Assembly (NCBI GenBank): GCA_021833045.1
Contig: JAKBGP010000007.1
Coordinates: 1-23,340, forward strand
Source: Thermoplasmata archaeon
GTDB taxonomy: Archaea > Thermoplasmatota > Thermoplasmata > Thermoplasmatales > Thermoplasmataceae
Reading direction: 5' to 3'
DNA length: 23,340 nucleotides
This document shows positions 7,740 to 14,920 of the stretch, piece by piece; the stretch's first letter is position 1; every line of letters begins with the position of its first letter. The notes beneath the pieces were generated by a model. The model was given only the letters and a program-made list of their open reading frames with translations, had not been told where the DNA came from and made no database searches. Position numbers and translations under genes: made by a program.

Positions 7740-8434
7740 TCAAGCTTTCGCTTCCTTTCTTCTATTTCGTTAATATCTACACTGAATCTTGATGCTTCAT
7801 CCAGTATTTTCTTGGCTTCTTCTTTTCTGCCAAGTTCAACCAGTGTATCAGATTTCAACAGGTAGTAGCTTCCGTTTTCAGGTGATATTTCAATTGCCTT
7901 TTCAATATCTTTTAACGCTTCATCAAATCTTCCCATTTCCATCAGTGTTTCGTATCTCTTGTAAACAAAGATTTGATCCATGCTATTTAGCCTTATAGCC
8001 TCAGAGTAATCCCGTAGTGCCTCTTCCTTCTTTCCAATCTTGAAAAGAGCATTTCCTCTGTTATAGAAGAAATCAGGAATATCTGATTCAAGTTCTATTG
8101 CCCTGTTAAACTCTTCAACGGATTCCTTTGCCATTCCTGAATCTTCCAGTGCTGCTCCAAGAGCATTATGGTAGTCAGCGTTTTCAGGTATAATTGATAT
8201 AGCGTTCCTGTAGTCCTTAACTGCCTGCTCATACATTCTCATTGAATAATAAGCAAGACCTCTGTTGAAGTGGTAATCTGGATCGTTGGACAGTATCTTT
8301 ATGGCCTTGGTGAACTCCTTTATTGCATCAGGATATTTCTTGAGGTTGAAGAATGCAATTCCTCTCTCGTTATAATCATCTGCAATTTCATCTCTATCCC
8401 TCAGTTCATCCGGGTTTTTTATTTCTTCTGGCAC
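7736..8434 (-). CDS. tetratricopeptide-repeat protein
   Basis: A 232-residue soluble protein made almost entirely of about six TPR units of 34 residues, roughly at 20-53, 54-87, 88-121, 122-155, 156-189 and 190-223. Each has the usual pattern, for example YNERGIAFFNLKKYPDAIKEF in the first. A short charged N-terminus and a charged C-terminal helix flank the repeats. TPR arrays bind other proteins; the partner is not evident. The start is GTG at 8432-8434, with a TATA-like box (8455-8464) centred about 25 bases upstream. The stop codon overlaps the start of the XPD helicase gene by four bases, so co-expression with XPD is likely and a physical link is an inference worth testing. Confidence 0.88.
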   Translation of the reverse strand: MPEEIKNPDELRDRDEIADDYNERGIAFFNLKKYPDAIKEFTKAIKILSNDPDYHFNRGLAYYSMRMYEQAVKDYRNAISIIPENADYHNALGAALEDSGMAKESVEEFNRAIELESDIPDFFYNRGNALFKIGKKEEALRDYSEAIRLNSMDQIFVYKRYETLMEMGRFDEALKDIEKAIEISPENGSYYLLKSDTLVELGRKEEAKKILDEASRFSVDINEIEERKRKLE

Positions 8435-8454
8435 AGTTCAACAATTCAGAATAA

Positions 8455-8464
8455 TACTTTAATC
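8455..8464 (-). promoter_or_regulatory. TATA-like box of the TPR-xpd operon
   Basis: The minus-strand reading GATTAAAGTA is centred about 25 bases upstream of the GTG start, supporting that non-ATG start and a leaderless transcript. Confidence 0.45.
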
Positions 8465-8497
8465 TAATGTTTTATTTTTCTCTATTAACTTGTTTCA

Positions 8498-9130
8498 TTA
8501 TAGCCTTCTCTGTTTTTCTTCTTTCATTATCCTTAGGTAAGTACTCCATTTATTTCGGATTATGGGAGTAAGGTCTATGCCTTCCCTGATAGATGTTTTA
8601 AGGAACTGAATGGTTTTTGGATCGGATGGATATCCTGAACCAACGTCACCATAAGTTCTTGTTATTTCCCTAATTTCCCTGTCCCTTATGACCTTGGCTA
8701 TAATTGAGGCTGCCGATACCACAGGAAATAGCACGTCTCCCTTATGCCTGCATATTACATTTATACCCGTTGCGCTGGTTAGTTTCATGGACAATCTTTG
8801 CTCGTTAACATCAAATGCATCAACGTAAATCCTATTTCTTCCATATTCTTTAATCAGGTCTATGGAAACTTTTTCCTCTATTTCGTTGAGTGTCATTATA
8901 TTCATCATTTCGTTTATTTCAGATGGGTTTACTATTCTAAAGTTAACGCTTAATGCTCTTTCTTTGATCTTTACGAATAAATTCTCTCTCGAATTAGGAG
9001 AAAGAGTCTTTGAGTCCCTGGCACCAATTACTGACATTGTTTCCTCATCAGAACAGACTATTGCCATGACCATGGGACCTATAACTGGTCCTCTTCCTGC
9101 CTCATCAATACCACAGCATATCTCGGGCAT
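8498..9130 (-). CDS. rnhB: ribonuclease HII
   Basis: Cleaves the RNA strand of RNA-DNA hybrids and starts removal of misincorporated ribonucleotides from DNA. The 210-residue protein opens with the signature GIDEAGRGPVIGP (7-19), containing the catalytic Asp9-Glu10 pair and the GRG ribonucleotide-recognition motif. Further catalytic acids fit Asp104 in VDAFD and Asp132 in GDVLFPVVSAASIIAKV. Length is normal for archaeal RNase HII. The ATG at 9128-9130 has a TATA-like box centred about 28 bases upstream. It lies 63 bases from the TPR gene in the same direction, and head-to-head with the isoprenyl diphosphate synthase gene across 74 bases. Confidence 0.95.
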   Translation of the reverse strand: MPEICCGIDEAGRGPVIGPMVMAIVCSDEETMSVIGARDSKTLSPNSRENLFVKIKERALSVNFRIVNPSEINEMMNIMTLNEIEEKVSIDLIKEYGRNRIYVDAFDVNEQRLSMKLTSATGINVICRHKGDVLFPVVSAASIIAKVIRDREIREITRTYGDVGSGYPSDPKTIQFLKTSIREGIDLTPIIRNKWSTYLRIMKEEKQRRL

Positions 9131-9153
9131 AAGTAAAGTGTCATTAATTCAAT

Positions 9154-9163
9154 GATTATAAAG
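9154..9163 (-). promoter_or_regulatory. TATA-like box of rnhB
   Basis: The minus-strand reading CTTTATAATC is centred about 28 bases upstream of the rnhB ATG, in the divergent promoter region shared with the isoprenyl synthase gene. Confidence 0.5.
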
Positions 9164-9175
9164 GGAAAGCTTTAG

Positions 9176-9185
9176 GCTTTTATGG
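9176..9185 (+). promoter_or_regulatory. TATA-like box of the isoprenyl diphosphate synthase gene
   Basis: GCTTTTATGG is centred about 24 bases before the ATG at 9205. Its core is about 22 bases from the opposing rnhB box, so the two promoters may compete for general transcription factors. Confidence 0.35.
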
Positions 9186-9204
9186 TTAAAAGAAATCACA
9201 TGCC

Positions 9205-10272
9205 ATGGTTGATGCTGATTCAACAGAAAAATTCAAAAAATACATGAACGCAGAAAAAAACAGGATAAATGATGCCCTTGAAGAGTATTTTCAATTTGTC
9301 CTGAATGATGTGAAAGATAAAGAAATGATCAAAATAGTAAGGGAACTCAGAAACTACACAATGAATGGGGGCAAGAGAGTCAGGCCAATATTGATAGCTA
9401 CTGCCTACAGAATGTTTGGTGGAAAAGGGGATGAAATATACAAAGCGGCGATCAGCATTGAGCTTTCCCAATCATTCTTTCTGATTCATGACGATATAAT
9501 GGACAGAAGTGATTTGAGAAGGGGCTTCAAGAGTTTTCACAGGAAGGTTGAAGAAATGCTTGGAGATATAAAAGATAAGGAACATATGGCTGAATCACTT
9601 GCCATTGTTGCAGGAGATCTCGCAGTGGACTATTCCTTTGATGCATTAAACAGAAGTGACTTTCCTCTGGACATTAAGTACAGAGCAATGGGTGAACTTA
9701 TAGAAATAATAAAAACTACCGGATATGGTGAAGGACTTGACATGTTTTCGAGTGCAGGAGTGAAACTGAAGATGAATGACCTCATAAGACTTCACCTCAG
9801 AAAAACGGCAAAATACACCCTTGAAGGACCACTTTTACTGGGCTCATACCTTGCAGGTAAAAGTGAGAATTTGAATGCGCTTAAGGCCTATGGTAATTTG
9901 GTTGGACTGGCATTTCAGCTCCATGATGATGTAATTGGCCTATTCGGAACACAGGAGGAAATTGGAAAACCACCTAAAAGTGATGTAAATGAAGGAAAAC
10001 AGACCCTACTGATGATAAAGGCAATAGAGAAATCCCATGAAAATGACCGCAATTTCATAAATGGTTGCCTGAACTCTGGAGATATAAGCGATGAGGATTT
10101 TGAAAGATTGAAGAATATTGTGAAACAAACTACATCATTCGATTACTCAAGATGGTTGATCGATAGATTCATAGAAGCAGGAAAAAGATATGCGGATAAA
10201 ATAGATGGGAGTCAGGAACAGAAGAACTTCCTTAAGTGGTTTGCAGATTACCTAGTTTCCAGAAAATACTAG
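9205..10272 (+). CDS. short-chain polyprenyl (farnesyl/geranylgeranyl) diphosphate synthase
   Basis: Condenses isopentenyl diphosphate with an allylic diphosphate to make the C15-C20 precursor of archaeal isoprenoid lipids. The 355-residue, mainly helical protein has GGKRVRP (55-61), binding the homoallylic diphosphate, and the first Asp-rich motif DDIMD (96-100). It also has LRKTAKY (198-204) and the second motif DDVIG (241-245), where the last Asp is Gly, as is common in archaeal and bacterial geranylgeranyl synthases. GKQTLL follows at 264-269. Phe91 and Phe92 lie 5 and 4 residues before the first Asp, as in eukaryotic farnesyl synthases, so the product may be C15, C20 or both. The start is an ATG 74 bases from divergent rnhB, supported by a TATA-like box. 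Confidence 0.92.
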   Translation: MVDADSTEKFKKYMNAEKNRINDALEEYFQFVLNDVKDKEMIKIVRELRNYTMNGGKRVRPILIATAYRMFGGKGDEIYKAAISIELSQSFFLIHDDIMDRSDLRRGFKSFHRKVEEMLGDIKDKEHMAESLAIVAGDLAVDYSFDALNRSDFPLDIKYRAMGELIEIIKTTGYGEGLDMFSSAGVKLKMNDLIRLHLRKTAKYTLEGPLLLGSYLAGKSENLNALKAYGNLVGLAFQLHDDVIGLFGTQEEIGKPPKSDVNEGKQTLLMIKAIEKSHENDRNFINGCLNSGDISDEDFERLKNIVKQTTSFDYSRWLIDRFIEAGKRYADKIDGSQEQKNFLKWFADYLVSRKY

Positions 10273-10330
10273 GAAATACCATCATTATTAGAATTACAGA
10301 AAAACTTCCATAAGATATCTCAGTTTAAAA

Positions 10331-10345
10331 AAAGGAAAATCCTTT
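10331..10345. repeat. perfect inverted repeat upstream of the CDGSH gene
   Basis: AAAGGA-AAA-TCCTTT has six-base perfect arms and a three-base spacer. It overlaps the best TATA candidate (CTTTAGTAAT, 10342-10351) and lies 58 bases after the isoprenyl synthase stop. It could be an operator or a short RNA hairpin. Confidence 0.45.
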
Positions 10346-10376
10346 AGTAATCTATTGGTATGATAAATTGGTAAGT

Positions 10377-10586
10377 ATGTCAAGAATAGTATTACATGAA
10401 AAAGATAGACCATATGTGATAAAAGCGGGAGATCAGGAACTGCATATATGTGCTTGCGGGTTGTCTGGAAATAAGCCTTATTGTGATGGTTCTCACAAGA
10501 AAACACTGGACGAAAAAGAAGGAGTTTTCATGTATGACCATGAAGGAAACAGGACAAAGGTAGAATCCTTCTATCCAAAACAGTAA
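10377..10586 (+). CDS. CDGSH iron-sulfur domain protein (mitoNEET-like)
   Basis: Small 69-residue protein with one complete CDGSH motif holding a redox-active 2Fe-2S cluster through three Cys and one His. CACGLSGNKPYCDGSH contains Cys25, Cys27, Cys36 and His40, counted from the ATG at 10377. There is no membrane anchor, so it is probably cytosolic. Proteins of this type are linked to electron transfer, cluster transfer or redox sensing; the partner is unknown. I chose the ATG at 10377 over an in-frame TTG nine bases upstream because ATG is the stronger start. Promoter spacing decides between neither. It stands alone, between the isoprenyl synthase gene and convergent xerA, with an inverted repeat over its promoter region. 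Confidence 0.9.
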   Translation: MSRIVLHEKDRPYVIKAGDQELHICACGLSGNKPYCDGSHKKTLDEKEGVFMYDHEGNRTKVESFYPKQ

Positions 10587-10650
10587 ATTTTTTCCCAGAC
10601 TTTTTAAAAAATAAATTTCTTTTAAAATAGTTTATTTTTTTAGAGAATTA
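10587..10650 (+). terminator. T-run cluster after the CDGSH gene
   Basis: Several runs of five to seven T occur just after the stop codon, typical of archaeal intrinsic termination. The rest of the 157-base gap to xerA contains a near-palindrome (10684-10711) and an isolated TATA-like TTTAAATAAAGT (10721-10732), but no open frame. Confidence 0.5.
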
Positions 10651-10683
10651 AATATTAATGTTTCAATAGTGACTGGCTCGGAA

Positions 10684-10711
10684 TATATTTCCAGTTATTT
10701 CTGGTAATCTT
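10684..10711. other. 28-bp imperfect inverted repeat next to xerA
   Basis: Two 11-base arms, TATATTTCCAG and CTGGTAATCTT, flank a 6-base spacer TTATTT. Eight of 11 arm positions pair, including CCAG/CTGG next to the spacer. The geometry (11-6-11) is that of a Xer recombination site, and it lies 33 bases from the end of xerA. However, the inner arms lack the ATAA/TTAT of known dif sites, so this is only a candidate. Confidence 0.2.
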
Positions 10712-10743
10712 CGTTGAGTTTTTAAATAAAGTAAGTTAGGAGA

Positions 10744-11616
10744 TTATTTTAATTCCTCATTATATTTAGGTCCGAACTTTTTATACATTTCTCTCATAGT
10801 ATCACTGTCAAGATGGGTATATATTTCAGTGGTACTTATGCTGGAATGCCCAAGAAGTGTCTGAATGAATCTTATATCACCTCCGTTTTTAAGAATATTT
10901 GTTGCAAAAGTATGCCTCAGTGTGTGAGGTGTTACTTTTCTTGTGATACCTGCTTCCTTAGCAATAGTCCTTATTATCTTCTCTATTGTTGAAGTATGGA
11001 ACATACTGCCCTTGTTGCTTGTGAAGAAATAGGGAGAATTAACCTTTCTTTCCAATTTTGATTTATAATATGACTTCAAAGATTCCATTACCTTATCAGA
11101 AACCAGTGCAATCCTTTCCTTATCTCCCTTTCCACCGTGAATCATTATTTTTCCTGTGTCAAACTCTACATCTTCACTTTTCAGATTGCACAGTTCACTG
11201 ACCCTCAGACCTGAATTTAAAAGTAAATTTACTATGTTATAATCCCTGGGGTTTTTACTGCTTGCCCTTAGAAGACGTGATGATTCATTTTCGCTTAGAT
11301 AAACTGGCATTTTTCTGGATCTCTTGGGTGGCGTCAGATTCTTTGGAATTTTAATATCCTTCACCTTCATTGCATACTTTAGTGCCTGAACTGCCAGATA
11401 CTGGCTATTTTTTGAATAATTTCTCTCCGTCGCCAGATAGAATTTGTACTTTTCTATATCACTGGAATCACATTGTTCAAGAGGTTTTTTAATAAATTCT
11501 AAAAAGACTTCTAGAAGAAATGAGTACTGCTTAACAGTTCTTGGACTTCTTCTTTCAGATATCATTATGTTCCTGATTTGGTTCACTGTGTCTTGGGCCC
11601 TCTGATCTGATATCAT
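10744..11616 (-). CDS. xerA: XerA-type tyrosine recombinase
   Basis: Site-specific recombinase that resolves chromosome dimers at a dif site in archaea. The 290-residue protein has an N-terminal SAM-like DNA-binding domain (about 8-90) and a C-terminal catalytic domain. All active-site residues are visible: Arg138 in SGLRVSEL, Lys163 in GGKGDKER, His231 and Arg234 in HTLRH, His257 in LLGHSS, and the nucleophile Tyr266 in TEIYTHL. Length matches chromosomal archaeal XerA rather than a longer viral integrase, and no att-like repeats or mobile genes surround it, so a housekeeping role is more likely. The ATG at 11614-11616 has a TATA-like box at 11639-11648. It lies just downstream of tricorn in the same direction, 91 bases away. 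Confidence 0.93.
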   Translation of the reverse strand: MISDQRAQDTVNQIRNIMISERRSPRTVKQYSFLLEVFLEFIKKPLEQCDSSDIEKYKFYLATERNYSKNSQYLAVQALKYAMKVKDIKIPKNLTPPKRSRKMPVYLSENESSRLLRASSKNPRDYNIVNLLLNSGLRVSELCNLKSEDVEFDTGKIMIHGGKGDKERIALVSDKVMESLKSYYKSKLERKVNSPYFFTSNKGSMFHTSTIEKIIRTIAKEAGITRKVTPHTLRHTFATNILKNGGDIRFIQTLLGHSSISTTEIYTHLDSDTMREMYKKFGPKYNEELK

Positions 11617-11638
11617 ACAAACATTATGTTATCTGAGG

Positions 11639-11648
11639 AATAAAAGAT
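11639..11648 (-). promoter_or_regulatory. TATA-like box of xerA
   Basis: The minus-strand reading ATCTTTTATT is centred about 27 bases upstream of the xerA ATG. Confidence 0.45.
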
Positions 11649-11707
11649 TATCCTATATGAGAGATTAGAAACATTTACATTTGAAATAATAAAATGTTGA
11701 ATTTTAT

Positions 11708-14700
11708 CTACAGAAGTGCTTTTAGTGCCCTGTCCAGCTGTGGATCCTTGCCTGAAGCAAATTCTTCTGGAGAAACTTCAACCTCTATTGTTGGATCTGT
11801 TCCGTAATTTTCAACACCCATACCCACATCAATAAAGCTGAATGCATATTCCGGTTGAGTGACAACGGTTCCATCTATGAGTCTTGTCATTGGGTTAATA
11901 CCAATAACGCCTCCCCATGTTCTGGTACCCACGAGTTCTCCAAGCTTCATCAACTTGAATGCGTGGCTGAATATATCGCCATCAGATCCTGCATACTCAT
12001 TGGTTACGCAAACCATCTTACCCCTGATGCTGTAGCTTGGATATGGTTCTGGTTCACCAAATCTTGAGATATCTTTCCCGAGGAATTTTCTTCCTAGTTT
12101 ATCAAGAATAAGCTGTGAAACATGTCCACCTCCGTTATACCTGACATCTACCACCAAATTCTCGTAAGTTGTCTCTTCTGAGAATAATCTATAAAATTCT
12201 GTAAAGCCTGCTGGACCCATATCTGGAATATGTATGTACCCAGCCTTACCCCTACTCTTCTCATGAACATATCTCCTCTTGCTTTCAACCCAGTCCCGGT
12301 AAATTAAATTTCTATGGTTACTTAGGAGTTTTATCTCATATTCACTTTCCTTCGTGTCCTTACCTGAAACCACAATATTAACAGTATCCTCTTTTTTATT
12401 TAGAAGTGCCTCAAACACGCCGTAATCAAGATTAATATCCATTCCGTCAATTCTTTTTATAAGATCTCCCTCATGAATTTCAAGCCCTGTTGTTAGTAAT
12501 GGTGACTTTTCACCTTCATTTGATGGATCACCGCAGTATATCTTACGTATATACGCTCCCTTTTCAGTTTCTTCTGTGAATGCACCCAGTCTGGCTGATG
12601 GGTAATAGTCTACATTTGTAAGATCTCCACCTATCTCATAGGAATGGGATGTCCCAAGTTCTCCCTGCATCTTCTTAAGAATATCAGATAATTCCGCTCT
12701 TGTATTTATCATTGAAATAAGGCCTTCATACTTTTGCTTCACCTTTCCCCATCTGGATAATTTTTCACTGCTCCAGTAACCTTCCCTCATAAGCTTCCAG
12801 GTTTCATTAAACATCTGTCTGAACTCTTCCATACGATCTTTTCTGATTGTCAGCCCTGACAGATCTAACTTTCCTTTTTCAAGGTCCTTTTGATTTTCAG
12901 CCGTCGAGTCAGAGTTTATGGTGAAATAGTCACCGTTTCGTCCAATGAGAATCTTCTTTCTGTCCTCGGATAGACTGAAGCTGTTGATACCATCAATGAC
13001 CATTCTCTCTTCCCGCTTCGTGAAATCATAACATAGTAAGGTTGATTTCTTTTTATTTTGACCTCCTAAACTATAGTGCCTAGTTGAACCTTCAATTTTA
13101 GATCTTGTGTAGAAAACGACTGAATTTCCAGACTTCAGCTCCACATAATTATCTGGTTCAATGGGGAAGGCCTGAGATTTTATCTTAAGGTTTTCAAGGT
13201 CATATGGCAGTTCCTCGTCCTCCTTGGAGAATTTTGGAGGCATTCCAAGAAATGGATTTTTGCCTCCCTTCTTTATTGCAATTGAGTATGGTTTGAATAC
13301 TGTCATGAAACCAAGGTCAAATATAAGATTATCATAGGTTGGGTCGAGAGCTCTGTTCGTGAGGTAGTTGAGAAATGCTCCTGAACTGTCAAAAGACGGA
13401 GAAAAATCATATGCAGATTTTGATGTTGCCTCGTATATCTTCTTTTCCTCTATGTTATAGATCCTAATTTGTGAACGATTTGAAGAAAGTCCAAATGAAT
13501 ATGCTACAAGTTTGGAATCATTGCTAATGTCAAAGTCTTTCAGCCTTCCTCCTGGACTCTTATCAATAAGGGTTTTTGAGCCTGACTTCAGATCAATGAT
13601 GTAAAGTTCATGTCTGTTATTAGATATTATAACATTCTCTGATCCTTTTATTGCTCTCATATTCATAATAATTCCAATATCCATTGGAATTGACTTTTCT
13701 TCCTTCCCATTCCTTCTGTATATTACTACACCATCTTCTCCTTCTATCTCCTGTACGGCTGCAAACCTTTCGCCATCTAGCCTATCTATGTTTCTGATCC
13801 TTCCATGAAAAGTTGAGTTTAGAGTTACGGGAGCATTCATATATTTGCCCTTCAGAATACCTCTTCCCCGTGATACTATAGAAACATTTTCTTCATCGAA
13901 GAGGTGTATCCTTTCTATATTCTCGGCCACAGTGTTAAACTCGTAATTTTTAGCGGTGAATTTAGAATCGATCTTTATTTTTATTTTTCTAGATTTTCCT
14001 TCTTTTATATCGAATAAGTAAAGTTCACCTGCAATAGTAAATACGAGGTTATTTCCATTACCATTCATAGGTCTAACGTCGTGTTCCTTGAAATCTGTAA
14101 GCTTCTCTATTTTCCTAACTGAGAAATCGTAGGCATATACATTTGCAGTTCCGTCTTTGTCAGTTACAAAGTATAATTTTGATCCTATTACTACTGGAGA
14201 GTGGATATTTGTCTCAATTTCAAGTAGTTTCTCAAATTTTTTGCTCTCCTTAAATTTGAACCAAACCTTACCCCTAGTTCCTCCCCTGTAGTTTTTCCAG
14301 TATGGTACCTCCATTGTATTTCTTCCCAGAAGTATACCTTTCTCAGAAAACTGGATTGTGTTGCCGTATCCATAGTCTGTCTTTTCCATTTTTCTTGTTT
14401 TTAGATTTATAGAGTAGAACTCAGTTAGTCCTCTCGTAGGTTCGTATATATCAGAGTATATCATGATACTGGTAGAATTTATCCATCCTGCAATTCCTGT
14501 TGCAGGTGATCCTATATGAGTCAGCTGAATCAGTGAACCACCCTCAGAGTCACATACAAAAATTTCATTTACTCCATTATGTACTCCTCTCATGAGTCGA
14601 AAAGCTATGTGGGTGCCGTCTTCTGAGAATTTTGGACTGCTGATAACCCCAAGACCAGAAACGATTCTTTTTGAATTATGCCCGTCTATATCACTTATAA

Positions 14701-14770
14701 ACAGATCATCTTCAGAAACGAAACATATCTTATCTTCATGGATATCTGGTTGTAGAATGTAATTTCCCAT
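11708..14770 (-). CDS. tri: tricorn core protease
   Basis: Giant self-assembling serine protease that trims proteasome-derived peptides to short ones for aminopeptidases (tricorn interacting factors). The 1020-residue protein has two N-terminal beta-propellers (roughly 1-630), seen as repeated WD-like blades such as SPKFSEDGTHIAF and FSPSFDSSGAFL. A catalytic region with an embedded PDZ-like segment follows (about 735-800). Active-site residues fit Thermoplasma tricorn with matching spacing: Ser708-His709 in GTSHSYE, nucleophile Ser929-Asp930 in EYAGSDGD, and Glu987 in VENYG, which is 58 residues after Ser929 just as in the T. acidophilum enzyme. It is slightly shorter than the 1071-residue reference. 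No signal peptide is seen, so it is cytosolic. The ATG has a TATA-like box upstream. None of the interacting factors is in the window. Confidence 0.95.
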   Translation of the reverse strand: MGNYILQPDIHEDKICFVSEDDLFISDIDGHNSKRIVSGLGVISSPKFSEDGTHIAFRLMRGVHNGVNEIFVCDSEGGSLIQLTHIGSPATGIAGWINSTSIMIYSDIYEPTRGLTEFYSINLKTRKMEKTDYGYGNTIQFSEKGILLGRNTMEVPYWKNYRGGTRGKVWFKFKESKKFEKLLEIETNIHSPVVIGSKLYFVTDKDGTANVYAYDFSVRKIEKLTDFKEHDVRPMNGNGNNLVFTIAGELYLFDIKEGKSRKIKIKIDSKFTAKNYEFNTVAENIERIHLFDEENVSIVSRGRGILKGKYMNAPVTLNSTFHGRIRNIDRLDGERFAAVQEIEGEDGVVIYRRNGKEEKSIPMDIGIIMNMRAIKGSENVIISNNRHELYIIDLKSGSKTLIDKSPGGRLKDFDISNDSKLVAYSFGLSSNRSQIRIYNIEEKKIYEATSKSAYDFSPSFDSSGAFLNYLTNRALDPTYDNLIFDLGFMTVFKPYSIAIKKGGKNPFLGMPPKFSKEDEELPYDLENLKIKSQAFPIEPDNYVELKSGNSVVFYTRSKIEGSTRHYSLGGQNKKKSTLLCYDFTKREERMVIDGINSFSLSEDRKKILIGRNGDYFTINSDSTAENQKDLEKGKLDLSGLTIRKDRMEEFRQMFNETWKLMREGYWSSEKLSRWGKVKQKYEGLISMINTRAELSDILKKMQGELGTSHSYEIGGDLTNVDYYPSARLGAFTEETEKGAYIRKIYCGDPSNEGEKSPLLTTGLEIHEGDLIKRIDGMDINLDYGVFEALLNKKEDTVNIVVSGKDTKESEYEIKLLSNHRNLIYRDWVESKRRYVHEKSRGKAGYIHIPDMGPAGFTEFYRLFSEETTYENLVVDVRYNGGGHVSQLILDKLGRKFLGKDISRFGEPEPYPSYSIRGKMVCVTNEYAGSDGDIFSHAFKLMKLGELVGTRTWGGVIGINPMTRLIDGTVVTQPEYAFSFIDVGMGVENYGTDPTIEVEVSPEEFASGKDPQLDRALKALL

Positions 14771-14790
14771 ATGGCATAAGAATGAACTGT

Positions 14791-14800
14791 TATTTTAACT
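14791..14800 (-). promoter_or_regulatory. TATA-like box of tricorn
   Basis: The minus-strand reading AGTTAAAATA is centred about 25 bases upstream of the tricorn ATG. Confidence 0.45.
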
Positions 14801-14871
14801 TGTACCACGTTTATAATATCCCATAAATATATTGATTTCAAAAACCAAAGTATGAGAAATGTTTCGATATG

Positions 14872-14884
14872 GTATTTAAAATAC
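14872..14884. repeat. 13-base perfect palindrome upstream of aconitase
   Basis: GTATTT-A-AAATAC is a perfect inverted repeat about 9 bases upstream of the aconitase TATA-like box, in the 150-base divergent region between tricorn and acn. That position suits a regulator or activator site, but A/T-rich palindromes also arise by chance. Confidence 0.35.
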
Positions 14885-14892
14885 TTTCAAAA

Positions 14893-14901
14893 CTTATAAT
14901 T
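14893..14901 (+). promoter_or_regulatory. TATA-like box of aconitase (decides its start)
   Basis: CTTATAATT is centred about 24 bases before the ATG at 14921. It overlaps the in-frame TTG at 14900, so that upstream codon would lie inside the promoter and is unlikely to be the start. Confidence 0.55.
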
Positions 14902-14920
14902 GAGTTTAACATCTAGAAAT

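Noticed and set aside
10601..10630. Repeated TTTTAAAA boxes after the CDGSH gene
   Set aside because: Only two copies in very A/T-rich DNA; better explained as terminator T-runs than as an array or origin element.
10744..11616. xerA as the integrase of a mobile element
   Set aside because: No tRNA-flanking direct repeats, excisionase, replication or viral genes are near it. Length and neighbours fit the chromosomal XerA.
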